DNA of 64,000 bases from Histomonas meleagridis (taxonomy: Eukaryota > Parabasalia > Tritrichomonadida > Dientamoebidae), in assembly GCA_020186115.1 (NCBI GenBank), contig WSYJ01000144.1, positions 186,001 to 250,000 of the forward strand. The letters are read 5' to 3'. How positions within the stretch are numbered: position 1 is the stretch's first letter; the number at the start of each line of letters is the position of its first letter. The notes beneath the pieces are model-generated. The model had not been told where the DNA came from and ran no database searches. It saw only the letters and a program-made list of their open reading frames with translations. Position numbers and translations under genes: made by a program. This document shows, one piece after another, positions 48,908 to 59,344 of this stretch.

Positions 48908-49812
48908 CTAAGGGTTTGACACACCTTTAAAAAATGGAGGAATTCCTTCTTTAAATAACATCCTAATTTTCATATCAACTGATTGAAGCCCATCCTTAAC
49001 TGGATTATGAAAATTTTTGTTGAAATACCTTGTTTTCAAATTAAATCTTAAGCAAATCAAAAAAATATTATCATAATAAATATCAATTCCTTCCTGTACA
49101 AGAAGTAATTCAACAATTGGAGTATTAAACCTGGTAATTGCTTTCATTAGAGCTGATTTAAATAAAAAGATAAAAATCCAAATATCATTTTGCAATATAA
49201 TATCAACAAAATAAAGATTATCTTTAGCATTAACATCAATTCCTTTATGTCTAAGAAGTAATTTGACGATTTCTGTATGACCATTAAAAGATGCTTTCAT
49301 AAGTGCTGTATTAAATATTTTAAATAATTTCCAAATATTATATTGAAGCATTGAATTATTAAAATAAATTTTAAATAAAACAAATAAATATTTTTAGCAT
49401 TAACATCAATTCCTTCTTGTTCAAGAAGTAATTTAACTATTTCAATTTGATTTTTTTTAGTTGCAATGAAAAGTATTGTTCGAAATAATTTAAATAATTT
49501 CCAAATATTATTCCGAAATTTTAAATCACTCAAATAAATGCGATTGATAGTATTAACATCGATTCTTTTTCGTTCTATGAAATATTTAGCAATATCAATA
49601 AGTCCTCTAATAGATGCTATTATAAAAGCTGTTTCAAATAATATGAAAAAATTTCAAATAAAACATTGAAATTGAAAATTATTATAAGATACATCAAATA
49701 AAAAAATATAATATTATACACATTAAAATTTTCGTTTTCGATAGTAACAACAATTTTTTTCAAATTATTGCCTAAAATATTTATTAAAAATATATTAAAA
49801 AAACATCAAATG
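48908..49812 (-). repeat. Ankyrin-module array of locus ii
   Basis: Downstream of the locus ii DUF3447 frame lie about four ankyrin modules in changing frames, for example FIIASIRGLIDIAKYFIERK, LFIATKKNQIEIVKLLLEQE, ALMKASFNGHTEIVKLLLRH and ALMKAITRFNTPIVELLLVQ. Two spacers are 70 nt and open in frame; another is of the 87-nt class and shifts the frame. The last frame closes with a non-repetitive end (GIPPFFKGVSNP). The modules themselves have no stop. Confidence 0.75.
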
Positions 49813-50973
49813 TTAAAGTGAAATTTTATCAGAATCACAATTAAAACTTTTTTTTGAAAGTAAAAATTTTACAAGTTCCAAATTCCCTGAATAAGTTGCA
49901 AAAGACAAAATCCCATTTGGAAATTTATTAAATTGATTTATAAGATATAAGTTACCGAATAATGCAGAAACATTAACAATAGAATCATTAATATTCATTC
50001 CTTGTTCTAATAAAAATGAAAAAATTTCATAATTATGATGAAAAATACATTTCAATCCTAACTTTTCTAAATTTTCAATTTTTTTAATTTCATTATCATA
50101 AAGATAATGAAAGATATCATTCTGATGAAATTGAATTGCTGCTTCATACACGCCTTCTAATGATGAATGATTTTTTTCGCACAAATGAATAATTTCTTCA
50201 TTTCCACCAGCAACTGCATATCTTAATGTATTTTTAATATTAGAACCATTCATTAATAAGTATTTAAAACATTTAACTGAACCAAAGAATGCTGCATAAT
50301 CAATTAATGAAACATTTGTGCGATTAATATATTTACATATTTCATAAAGCGATGGTTTAATATTTTGGTTAAAATTAAAGTTTGTTTGTGATGTTATTTC
50401 TTGAAGTTTTTCTATTTCATCATATCGAATCGTTTGTAATAATTTTGATGGATTAATTCCTTGGCGTACATATTCTTTATGAAGTTTCCATTTATCATTT
50501 GAAAGTTCAAAGAAATTATCACTAAATTCATATGAAAAAGAAAGATTAAATTTAATATAATAATCATCATAATAATGAGCAAAATATAATTTAGATCGAT
50601 TTTTTATTAAACTCGAATCAACTAAGTTATGATTTAGCATTGAATCAAGTAGAAAATTACTTTTGGTTTGTTGATATGATAAAATATAATCTGAAAAAAT
50701 TTTAAATATTTTGTTTCCTTTGATCTTTTCATCAATAGAAAGCATGTAACGAAAATAAATATTAGGGTCTTTCATTTGGATATCAAAATATGAATAAATC
50801 ATACCACAAATTTCTTGTTTGATAGAATTGGGAAAACAATCATGGATGAATAATTCAATTGTAGATTGAGCTGATGTTTCCACATTATCATCTGTCAAAT
50901 TAAAAATAATATCTTGAAGAGAAATTAATTTGCTAATATTTGCAATTTTAAGTTCATTTTTTGATTCTTCCAT
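49813..50973 (-). CDS. DUF3447/ankyrin protein N-terminal part (locus ii)
   Basis: The ATG at 50973 (MEESKNELKIANISKLISLQ) is preferred because TCACTTTTT lies about 25 bp before it. 386 codons follow. The first ~190 residues are the helical N-terminal part shared with loci iii and iv. DUF3447 then begins at ELSNDKWKLHKEYVRQGINP and includes VSLIDYAAFFGSVKCFKYLL and YAVAGGNEEIIHLCEKNH. A first ankyrin-like unit (LSFATYSGNLELVKFLL) precedes the stop. Intracellular ankyrin proteins of this type are hugely expanded in trichomonads and probably bind proteins or the cytoskeleton. The promoter is shared with the divergent gene at 51039. Confidence 0.8.
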   Translation of the reverse strand: MEESKNELKIANISKLISLQDIIFNLTDDNVETSAQSTIELFIHDCFPNSIKQEICGMIYSYFDIQMKDPNIYFRYMLSIDEKIKGNKIFKIFSDYILSYQQTKSNFLLDSMLNHNLVDSSLIKNRSKLYFAHYYDDYYIKFNLSFSYEFSDNFFELSNDKWKLHKEYVRQGINPSKLLQTIRYDEIEKLQEITSQTNFNFNQNIKPSLYEICKYINRTNVSLIDYAAFFGSVKCFKYLLMNGSNIKNTLRYAVAGGNEEIIHLCEKNHSSLEGVYEAAIQFHQNDIFHYLYDNEIKKIENLEKLGLKCIFHHNYEIFSFLLEQGMNINDSIVNVSALFGNLYLINQFNKFPNGILSFATYSGNLELVKFLLSKKSFNCDSDKISL

Positions 50974-50995
50974 TTTAATGGCAAAAGTTCTTTTG

Positions 50996-51004
50996 AAAAA
51001 GTGA
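50996..51004 (-). promoter_or_regulatory. Initiator (Inr)
   Basis: TCACTTTTT on the minus strand, about 25 bp before the locus ii ATG. Confidence 0.6.
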
Positions 51005-51007
51005 CAA

Positions 51008-51015
51008 AACCGTTT
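51008..51015 (+). promoter_or_regulatory. M3-like motif
   Basis: AACCGTTT in the 65-bp gap between the divergent starts at 50973 and 51039. Confidence 0.5.
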
Positions 51016-51038
51016 ATTAATTTGTCGCTTTTCGTCAT

Positions 51039-51629
51039 ATGAGTGTGCTTGAATTAGAAAATCAAATCGAATTCTTAGAAAACCCGAGAATAGCTTCAAT
51101 AGAAAATATACCATCCCTTGTATATTTAAATGTTGCAGGGAATGAAGAAATAAAAAGAAGAACTTCTTCAATTCTCAAAAATGTTGTACTAAATTTTACT
51201 CCAATAACTCATTTTACAAAAATGGACTTCAGCTCAAATCATCCTAATGAGAAAAAATTGAGAAAATTTTGGAATTCACCGGGATCTCCAGAAGAAATCG
51301 AAGTTACATCTCAAACAAATCTCCCTTTAATCGATCTTTCTCTGCATTATTTCTTTTTCAAAAGTAGTTTTTTAAATGAAAATATTCTTTTTGAATCATT
51401 AAAAGTCTTATATTCTCTCTATCAAAAAGATGCATTTTGTCCAACAACAAGAATAATGCTGGATACATTGATGTACATCCCTATGTTTGTGAATAAAAGT
51501 GCAGACCAACGTAGAATTGGTTACCAATTATTGTGCAAAGTTTCTCAGAGAGCAGAAAAGGAATGCAATGTAAAAGTAATTACATGTGCGCAATCAATTT
51601 ATGTTCTCTTTCCGGAAAATACTCAATAA
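51039..51629 (+). CDS. Helical protein, function unknown
   Basis: The ATG opens a 196-residue protein (MSVLELENQIEFLENPRIAS). It has helical segments, including a conserved-looking C-terminal block (DQRRIGYQLLCKVSQRAEKE). No signal, membrane or catalytic motif. It is head-to-head with locus ii across 65 bp that carry an AACCGTTT motif (51008-51015). Family not recognised. Confidence 0.7.
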   Translation: MSVLELENQIEFLENPRIASIENIPSLVYLNVAGNEEIKRRTSSILKNVVLNFTPITHFTKMDFSSNHPNEKKLRKFWNSPGSPEEIEVTSQTNLPLIDLSLHYFFFKSSFLNENILFESLKVLYSLYQKDAFCPTTRIMLDTLMYIPMFVNKSADQRRIGYQLLCKVSQRAEKECNVKVITCAQSIYVLFPENTQ

Positions 51630-51749
51630 ATTTTTTCTGTTTTTGCTGATACAAGTTTTCCTAGGTTTATAATTACGATAGGATTTTGAATGAATCGATG
51701 ATTGGGGTACACCATTTCACAAAAAAAGTCTAATCTTTTAAAATACTAC

Positions 51750-52658
51750 ATGTGCGAGAACGAAACAAAATTCAATGCATCACAGACAGAAAATCATTTG
51801 GAAAATAAAGTGGAATGTTCTAAAGCTGAAACCATCTTTATGCAAATTTTAAATGAACTTGAAAAAATAATTTTTAACTTAAATGAAGAAAATTTCAATA
51901 TATCAATTCATCAAGCAATGAACATATTTGATCCTAATTTTGTATATTCATTTAATATTGTTGTTTGTATATTGGTGTATACAGCATTTTCTTCTCTAAG
52001 TAATGATTATGATTTATATTTTAAATATTTAAAATCAATTCAATCGAAAGAAGAAGAATTAAAGAAAAACAATATTAAAATATTTGATATCTTTGGGAAA
52101 TATATCTCTAAAATTGAAACACAAGAAGCATATTTTCTTATAGAAAGAATGATTATGGAAAATTTAATTAATGAAAATATTACATCAAATATTCAATCTA
52201 AATATTTTGCTCATTATAAGACAGAATTAGAAAATAAAAATATTAATCAAAATGATCCATTCTCTAGAAAATTTTATGATAGTTATTCCAAACTTTCAAA
52301 TAATGATTTCGAACTTCATAAACAATTAGTAAAAGAAGGAGTTAATCCTAATGAAATTGCAAAAATAATTCGAAACGATAATGTTGAAAAACTTCAAGAA
52401 ATATCATCGCAAGAAGATTTTGATTTTAATCAAACAATTGAACCATCACTTTATGAAAGATACTCGTTTATTAATCAAGAAAATGTTTCATTAATTGGTT
52501 TTGCAGCATTTTTTTCTGCTATAAAATGTTTTAAATTTTTACTTATGAATGACGCTAATGTAAATGATATTGGTAAATATGTTATTGTAGGTGGAAACTT
52601 AGAGATTATTCATTTATGTGAACAAAATCACAAAAACTGGGAATTTTTATCTTGCTAA
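51750..52658 (+). CDS. DUF3447/ankyrin protein N-terminal part (locus iii), truncated by frameshift
   Basis: From the ATG at 51750 (MCENETKFNASQTENHLENK) 302 codons read through the helical N-terminal region and most of DUF3447 (ELHKQLVKEGVNPNEIAKII, VSLIGFAAFFSAIKCFKFLL, GGNLEIIHLCEQNH). The frame then stops after KNWEFLSC. Compared with locus iv, about 70 codons are missing just after CEQNH, and the frame is shifted at the join, so the following GNFYLAKHLIENNQIPKDIL lies in another frame (52618-52827). Either a truncated protein is made or the gene is a young pseudogene, although its downstream ankyrin modules are all intact. Confidence 0.8.
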   Translation: MCENETKFNASQTENHLENKVECSKAETIFMQILNELEKIIFNLNEENFNISIHQAMNIFDPNFVYSFNIVVCILVYTAFSSLSNDYDLYFKYLKSIQSKEEELKKNNIKIFDIFGKYISKIETQEAYFLIERMIMENLINENITSNIQSKYFAHYKTELENKNINQNDPFSRKFYDSYSKLSNNDFELHKQLVKEGVNPNEIAKIIRNDNVEKLQEISSQEDFDFNQTIEPSLYERYSFINQENVSLIGFAAFFSAIKCFKFLLMNDANVNDIGKYVIVGGNLEIIHLCEQNHKNWEFLSC

Positions 52659-55210
52659 ACATTTGATTGAAAATAATCAAATTCCAAAAGATATTTTGGT
52701 GTTTTCTTCTTGTTCTGATAATGTCGAACTAGTAAAATATATTCTTGAACAAAAAGATATAAATATCAATGAAAAAGATATTTTTTTTATTACTTTTAAA
52801 ATATGTTTTATGAATTTGATGATTTAAAATTATATTTGGAATATAATATAAATATTTAATACAGCACTTATTAGAGCTTCTGAAAATGGAAATAATGAAA
52901 TCGTGAAATTACTTCTTAAACAAGAGAAAATTGATCTCAATATTAAAAACATTAATTTGTTTTATTTAAAAATTTTTTTTAATGATTTTGGATTTTTAAA
53001 TAATATTTGGAAATTATTTCTAAAATTTGATATAGCATTAATAACAGCTTCTAAAAACAATCATATTGAAGTCATCAAATTACTTGTTGAACATGGAGGA
53101 TTTAATATTAATACTATAAATATTCAATTATTTTGTTTTATTTTTATTTTGATAATTAGATGTTTTAAAATAATATTTGGAAATTGTTCGAATAATTTAA
53201 AACAGCAATTATGTATGCATCTGAATATGGTTATATAGAAATTGTCAAATTACTTATTGAACAAAAAGGAATTGATAATAATAGTAAAAGCGTTTATTAC
53301 TTAATATCAATATTTAACACAATAATTTAATATTTTTAAAAAGCTTATGGAAAATATTCATAACACTTAACACAAATCTTATATTTGCATTGGAAAATGA
53401 TCACAAAGAAACCGTAATATTCCTTCTTGCACAAAAAGATGTAGATATCAATGTTAAAGGTATTTATTTATTAAGAATAAAGTTGATTTTAATATGTTGG
53501 AACTTCAAAATAGAATTTGGAAATTGTTAAAAACATTTCAATCTGCACTTATTATGGCATCTTTGAAAGGATATCTCGATATAGTCAAAATTCTTCTTAA
53601 AAAAGGAGTTACAAATGTTAATGAACATGATTTTTATTTGTAATATTATTTATTTATTTCATTTATTTGAAATTTCAAAATAATATTTGGAAATTAAAAA
53701 AATTATTTAAAACAGCACTTATTTATGCATCTAGAAAAGGTTATATAGAAATCGTTGAATTATTTCTTGAACAAGAAGGAATTGATGTGTATTCTAAAGA
53801 TATTTATTTTAATAATTTTATAGTATTTCAAAATAATATTTAGAAATTAAAAAAATTATTTAATACAGCACTTATGTATGCATCTCAAAATGGTCATACA
53901 GAAATAGTTAAAATACTTCTTGAACAAGAAGAAATTGATATTAATGTTAAAGGTATTTATTTGTTTTATTTGATATTTATTTTTGTTATTATATATTTCA
54001 AAATAATATTCAGAAATTATTTAAATTATTTAGAACAGCACTTATATATGCATCTTGGAATGGTCATATAGAAATAGTTAAATTACTTCTTGAACAAGAA
54101 GGAATTGATATTAATGCTCAAGACATTTATTTGTTTTATTTAATATTTATTTTAATAATTTGGGATTTCATTATAATATTCGGTAATTATTTATATTATT
54201 TAGAATAGCACTTATGTTTTCAGCAGAAGAAGGTAATACAGAAATAGTCAAATTACTACTTGAACAAAAGGAAGTTGACGTCTATGCGAGCACTATTAAT
54301 CTTGATAATTTAATATTCGTAAAAAATATTTTCAAAATATGTTTAATAAAATATTTTACAGCACTTACTTATGCAGCCCAAAAAGGTAAGATTGAAGTAG
54401 TTAAATTGCTTCTTGAAAAAAATAGAAAAGATTACAATGATAAATTTATTCTTTTCATTAATTTTATATTTCAAAACATTAAATGAAAATTATTTAAAAT
54501 TAATGATAAGGCACTTCTTTTTGCATCTGAATTTAGCTATATTGAAGTAGTTAGATTACTTCTTGAACATAATATCGATATCAATAATAAACACGATAAA
54601 TCAAAATAACATTTGGAAATGATTTAAATTATTTGATACAGCACTTATATATGCATCTTCAAATGGTCATATAGAAATAGTTAAATTACTTCTTGAACAA
54701 GAAGGAATTGATATTAATGCTAAAGGTATTTATTTGCTTTAAATTATGTATATTTTAATATTTTAGAATTTAAAAATAATATTTGGAAATTATATAAATT
54801 ATTTAAAACAGCACTTATTAGAGCATCTGAAAATGGTCGTACAGAAATAGTTAAATTACTTCTTGAACAAGAAGGAATTGATATTAATGCCAAAGATATT
54901 TATTTGTTTTATTTTGGATTTGTTTTAATAATTTTATATTTTAAAATAATATTCGGAAATTATTTAAATCATTTAATACAGTACTTATTATAGCATCTTG
55001 GAAAGGTCAAACAGAAGTAGCTAAATTACTTCTTGAACAAGAAGGAATTGATATTAATGCTAAAGATATTTATTTGTTTTATTTAAAATTTATTTTAATA
55101 TTTTCTTATTTCAAAATAATATTTGGAAATTATTTAAATTATTTGAAACAGCACTTGATTATGCAACTGAAAAAAGTCACTTAGAAATATGTAAATTATT
55201 TAAACAATAA
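52659..55210 (+). repeat. Tandem array of 15 ankyrin modules with frame-breaking spacers (locus iii)
   Basis: Fifteen modules of about 29 codons, from TAL to NAK (e.g. ALMYASQNGHTEIVKILLEQ), start near 52861 and end at a stop at 55208-55210 after a cap module (ALDYATEKSHLEICKLFKQ). No module contains a stop or frameshift. Spacers between NAK and CAGCACTT measure 88, 88, 87, 87, 87, 87, 70, 87, 87, 70, 66, 50, 87, 87 and 87 nt. They are AT-rich, contain stops and shift the frame in different ways. The period at the 3' end is exactly 170 bp. All but three spacers end in CAG or TAG just before the module. Confidence 0.9.
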
Positions 55211-56190
55211 AAAATCGAAAAAGAAATTTAACTCAAAGAATCTAGATGTTATAAAAAATTATGTAATCAAAAATGCGTTTAATTTATAAAAATTTATATT
55301 TCATATACTTTAATTTTTATTAGAAATTTTTTTTTGAAACATGTTGAGAGCCTTTTCATTTAGGCAGCATATGTGTCTTATATCAAAAAAATCATCATAA
55401 AACGCATAAAATTAACACTAGCAAAAATTCAAACCAATGAGATCAAATCAGAAATTTTAGATTACAATATTACTGTAAGTTATAAAGCAACACTTGGTTT
55501 TGCTTTGCATCATAAAAATTTACTTAGCAACTATAATGAAAAATTTAAACGGTTTCAAGACGTACAATTTTTTTAAAAAATAAGACGATTAAATATTTAA
55601 CAATAAATTTGCGAAAATTTTTGTCGGAAACCTCTGTAAAAGCTTCGTTTTTAACGTACTACCGTAGAACAAAAATAGTCACTTTTCAATTTAGCAATTT
55701 TGTGTAAATCTCCCAATTTCTCACTTTTTCATGATTTGTCTGATCGTTTCCAAAGCATATTTTTCTACAACTGCAATACATATGATGTATATTTGTATAT
55801 TTTGAAATTAATTTTAACAATTTCACATCAAAGTAATCTTTGGTCGTTCTTATTTTAGAATAATTTTGTTCATCATAAAAATTTGCAAATCCAGATCAAT
55901 GTAGAGAGGATATAGTCGAAAACAAAAGAAAATTTAAAAAGACAAACACATTTATAATTAATAAATGGAAACAAATATTTTTTTGACAAGTTTTCATGAG
56001 ATATTATAAATTGATTGAAAATTTTCAAATTACCATATATATAGTTTATTTTCAAAAACATAAAAATTTGAATGCTGCAAAAATCATCTACCTAACTAGA
56101 GAATTTCTCCGCAACTAAAAATTCTAGTTGAAATGATTGAGTACTCGGCATGTCAGTTTAAAAATAAACTATATAATTCGAAACAATTTT
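55211..56190. other. Intergenic between ankyrin loci
   Basis: About 1 kb. A Lys-rich open frame at 55373-55576 starts only with GTG and is not recognised. TCACTTTTC at 55680 resembles an initiator but is far from an ATG. No other signal. Confidence 0.45.
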
Positions 56191-57438
56191 ATGACAAATA
56201 CTTTCTGTATGGGAAAAACAAATAACCAAAACACTAATAAAAAAGGAGGAGATGAATGGGAAAAGCTTCTTTCAATCAAACATGCTATATTTGATTTGAA
56301 TCAAGAAAATATTGTTCAATCAGCAAACTCAATAATATCTAAATTTGATGAATTATATCCAGAATCCTTTAATCAAATAGTCAGTCAAATGATATATGTA
56401 TCATTTCTAAACAGGATAAAAGATGCTGATATATATTTGTATTTATTAAAAGAAATTGATACCTTCGAAGAAAAAAATAAATGTAAATCAAAAATATTTA
56501 AAGTATTTAAGAAAGTTTATTTTGAAAATTTTCCACAAGAATCATTTTATCTTCAAGCAAAAATGATTAACCGCAAATTCCTAGAATATGATTCTGTTGA
56601 TGATGAGGATCCATATTTTGTACATTATATGTCTGATAAGGAAATTGAAAATATAAAAAAATATTTAATGTCACAAGAGATTTTTGATAATTTCGAAGAA
56701 CTATCAAAGAACAATTGGGAGCTTCATAAGAAACTAATTGAAGAAGGACATAATCCGAATGAAATTGCGAAAATAATCCGAAATGATGAAATAGAAAAAC
56801 TTCAAGAAATATCATCACAAAATGATTTTGATTATAATCAAGCAATCAAACAATCTCTTTATGAAAGATGTTCATTTGTTAACAAAGATAATAATTTATT
56901 TTTTGATGAAGAAAGTGTTTCATTAATAGATTATGCAGCATTTTTTTCAGCAGTAAAATGTTTTAAATATTTACTTATGAATGATGCGGATGTAACAAAT
57001 ACAGGTAAATATGCTGTTGCAGGTGGAAATGAAGAAATCATTCATTTATGTGAACAAAATCATTCAACATTTAAAGATGCATATGAAGCAGCAATTGAAT
57101 TCCATAGAAATAAGATCTTTAAGTATATGTATGAAAATAAAATTGGTGAAATTAATGATTTAGAAGAATTAGGAATTGTTTGTGTTACATTTCATAATTA
57201 TGAAATTTTTACATTTTTGCATGAAAAAGGAATGGATATAAATGAAGAAATTATTAAAGAATCAGCAAGAATCGGAAATATATTTCTTGTTAAACATTTT
57301 CTTTCATTCCTTGAACTTCCAAAAGATATATTAGTAATTTCTTCAGATAATATTGAAATGGTCAAATATTTTTTAGAACAAGAAGGAATTGATATTAACG
57401 CTAAAGACATTTATTTGTTTTATTTGATATTTATTTGA
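56191..57438 (+). CDS. DUF3447/ankyrin protein N-terminal part (locus iv), intact
   Basis: The ATG at 56191 (or 56209) opens 415 codons. A helical N-terminal region of ~190 residues is followed by full-length DUF3447: ELHKKLIEEGHNPNEIAKII, LYERCSFVNKDN, VSLIDYAAFFSAVKCFKYLL, YAVAGGNEEIIHLCEQNHST, AYEAAIEFHRNKIFKYMYEN, YEIFTFLHEKGMDIN. A first ankyrin unit ends EQEGIDINAK, and the frame then runs into spacer sequence (DIYLFYLIFI) and stops. This is the best reference copy in the window for DUF3447. The stop lies inside the first spacer, which suggests that the mature protein continues by splicing or ends there. Confidence 0.88.
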   Translation: MTNTFCMGKTNNQNTNKKGGDEWEKLLSIKHAIFDLNQENIVQSANSIISKFDELYPESFNQIVSQMIYVSFLNRIKDADIYLYLLKEIDTFEEKNKCKSKIFKVFKKVYFENFPQESFYLQAKMINRKFLEYDSVDDEDPYFVHYMSDKEIENIKKYLMSQEIFDNFEELSKNNWELHKKLIEEGHNPNEIAKIIRNDEIEKLQEISSQNDFDYNQAIKQSLYERCSFVNKDNNLFFDEESVSLIDYAAFFSAVKCFKYLLMNDADVTNTGKYAVAGGNEEIIHLCEQNHSTFKDAYEAAIEFHRNKIFKYMYENKIGEINDLEELGIVCVTFHNYEIFTFLHEKGMDINEEIIKESARIGNIFLVKHFLSFLELPKDILVISSDNIEMVKYFLEQEGIDINAKDIYLFYLIFI

Positions 57439-58759
57439 ATAATTTAATATTTCAAAATAATATTTGGAAATTATTTAAATTATTTGAAACAGCACTTCTG
57501 AAAGCATCTTATCGTGGTCATACAGAAATAGTTCAATTACTTCTTGAACAAAAAGGAATTGATGTTAATGCTAAAAATATTTATTTTGTTGATATGATAT
57601 TTGTTTCTATGATTTTCTATTTTAAAATGATATTTGAAAATTATTTAAATTGTTTGAAACAGCACTTATTTGTGCATCTCAACTTGGTTACAAAGAAATA
57701 ATAAAATTGCTTCTTAAACATGAAGGAATTGACATTAATGCTAAAAATATTTATTCGTTTTATTTGAATTTTATTTTAATAATTTGATAAATCAAAATAA
57801 TATTTAGAAATTATTTTATTTATTTGAAACAGCACTTATGGAAGCATCTCATAATGGTTATACAGAAATAGTTCAATTACTTCTTGAACAAAAAGGAATC
57901 GATGTAAATGTTGAAGATATTTAAATGTTTGATTTATAATTTAGCCAAGAAATTTCGGATTTAAAAATAAAATTTGGAAATTGTTCAAAACATTTTATAC
58001 AGCTCTTATGGAAGCAACTAATGATGGTAAAGAAGAAGTTGTTAAATTACTTCTTAAACACAAAGGAATTGATATTAACGTTAAAAATATTAAAGTGTTT
58101 TATTTATGTTTTAGTAAAATAATTTCGGATTTCAAAGTGAAATTTGGAATTCATTTAAATTATTTGAAACAGCACTTATGTGGGCATCTCGTAATAAAAC
58201 AGAAATATTTAAGCTACTTCTTGAGCAAGAGGGCATAGATATTAATGCCAAGGATATTTATTCATTTCATTTAATGTATATTTTTAAAATTAGATATTTC
58301 AAAATAATATTTGGAAATTATATAAATTATTTGTAACAGCACTTATGAGTGCATCTATACATAATCATATCGAAATGGTTAAATTACTTCTTAATCAAAA
58401 GGGCATTGATATTAATGCTAAAAATGTTTATTCATTTTATTTAATATATATTTCAATAAATCGAAATTTCAAATTAATATATGGAAATCTTTCAAATTAT
58501 ATTGGACAGCACTTATTTGTGCAACAGTTAACAACAATATAGAAACAGTTAAATTACTTCTTGAACAAAAAGGAATTGATGTTAATGTTAAAGATATTTA
58601 TTTGTTTTATAAAATATGTATTTCATTAAAATGAAGTATCAAAATAATATTTGGAAATTATTTTCATTATTTAAAACAGCTCTTGATTATGTTGATCAAA
58701 ATCAAAAAGAAATTGTTGAGTTAATTGGAAAAAAATTATTAACAAACTCAAAAGATTAG
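57439..58759 (+). repeat. Tandem array of 8 ankyrin modules with frame-breaking spacers (locus iv)
   Basis: Eight modules begin at 57489, 57659 and 57829 and continue at about 170-bp intervals. Examples are ALLKASYRGHTEIVQLLLEQ and ALMSASIHNHIEMVKLLLNQ. None contains a stop; one lacks exactly one codon. Seven spacers, each counted from the NAK codon to CAG, are 87 nt. The last module (ALDYVDQNQKEIVELIGKKL) ends in a stop at 58757-58759, like the cap of locus iii. Spacer 5' ends are mostly (G/A)ATATTTATT, rarely GT. Confidence 0.9.
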
Positions 58760-58935
58760 ATTATCATAAAAATTTGATTTAAATTTAAATGTTTTTATTC
58801 AAGAGATAATTCTAAATTCTTTCACTGCCATTTAAAATTCTAAATATATGGCAAGCATGTCTGCAAAAAAATTTTTTCCAGTTTTGATTTCGTAATTTTT
58901 CAAAATGAGTACTAACGGTCTTCATACGTTATTAC

Positions 58936-59307
58936 ATGAAAGCATGCGCAAAAATAATCGAACGTGATATGGAGGACTGGCTTTTACAAGAGTGCGTTAA
59001 TTGCGCTATGTATGCTCTACATAATTTTAAAAATGAAGAAGAAGTTGCGGAATTTATGAAGAAAGAATTTGATCTAAAGTATGAACCATCATGGCACGTG
59101 ATTGTAGGGCAATCATTTGGTGCTTATGTTGGACATGAAATACTCAAATGTGCTTATTTTTCGATAGGATGTTTATTTTTTGTTATTTATAAATCACCAG
59201 ATACAGAAGTTCCATACACTCAAGAAGACCAAGTGATTAAAGCAGAAAGCAAAGAGTCGGACAAAGAAGAAAACAAAACAGATGATGAAAATCAAAATGA
59301 AAATTAG
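58936..59307 (+). CDS. LC8-type dynein light chain with acidic C-terminal tail
   Basis: The protein has 123 residues. The start MKACAKIIERDMEDWL aligns with LC8's 'KAvIKnaDMse.mQ'. ECVNCAMYALHNFKNEEEVA and KKEFDLKYEPSWHVIVGQSF correspond to the conserved '.diA.hIKkeFD.kY.ptWHciVGrnF'. GAYVGHE is close to 'GSyVtHE'. The beta strands AYFSIGCLFFVIYKS complete the fold. A 35-residue Glu/Asp/Lys tail (SKESDKEENKTDDENQNEN) is extra. It probably acts in dynein or another LC8-bound complex; the trichomonad flagella and axostyle are possible sites. Confidence 0.88.
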   Translation: MKACAKIIERDMEDWLLQECVNCAMYALHNFKNEEEVAEFMKKEFDLKYEPSWHVIVGQSFGAYVGHEILKCAYFSIGCLFFVIYKSPDTEVPYTQEDQVIKAESKESDKEENKTDDENQNEN

Positions 59308-59344
59308 CACATAATAATTGATCAATTTATCCACTCTTGTTTAT

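Noticed and set aside
52859-55210. CRISPR-like or simple satellite array
   Set aside because: The repeated unit is protein-coding (ankyrin) and 170 bp long, and the spacers are related to each other rather than unique.
52659-58759. Standard GT-AG introns between ankyrin modules
   Set aside because: The 3' end is usually CAG, but only a few spacers begin with GT at a position that keeps the frame, and the CTAAC branch motif is absent. Splicing is kept only as a hypothesis.
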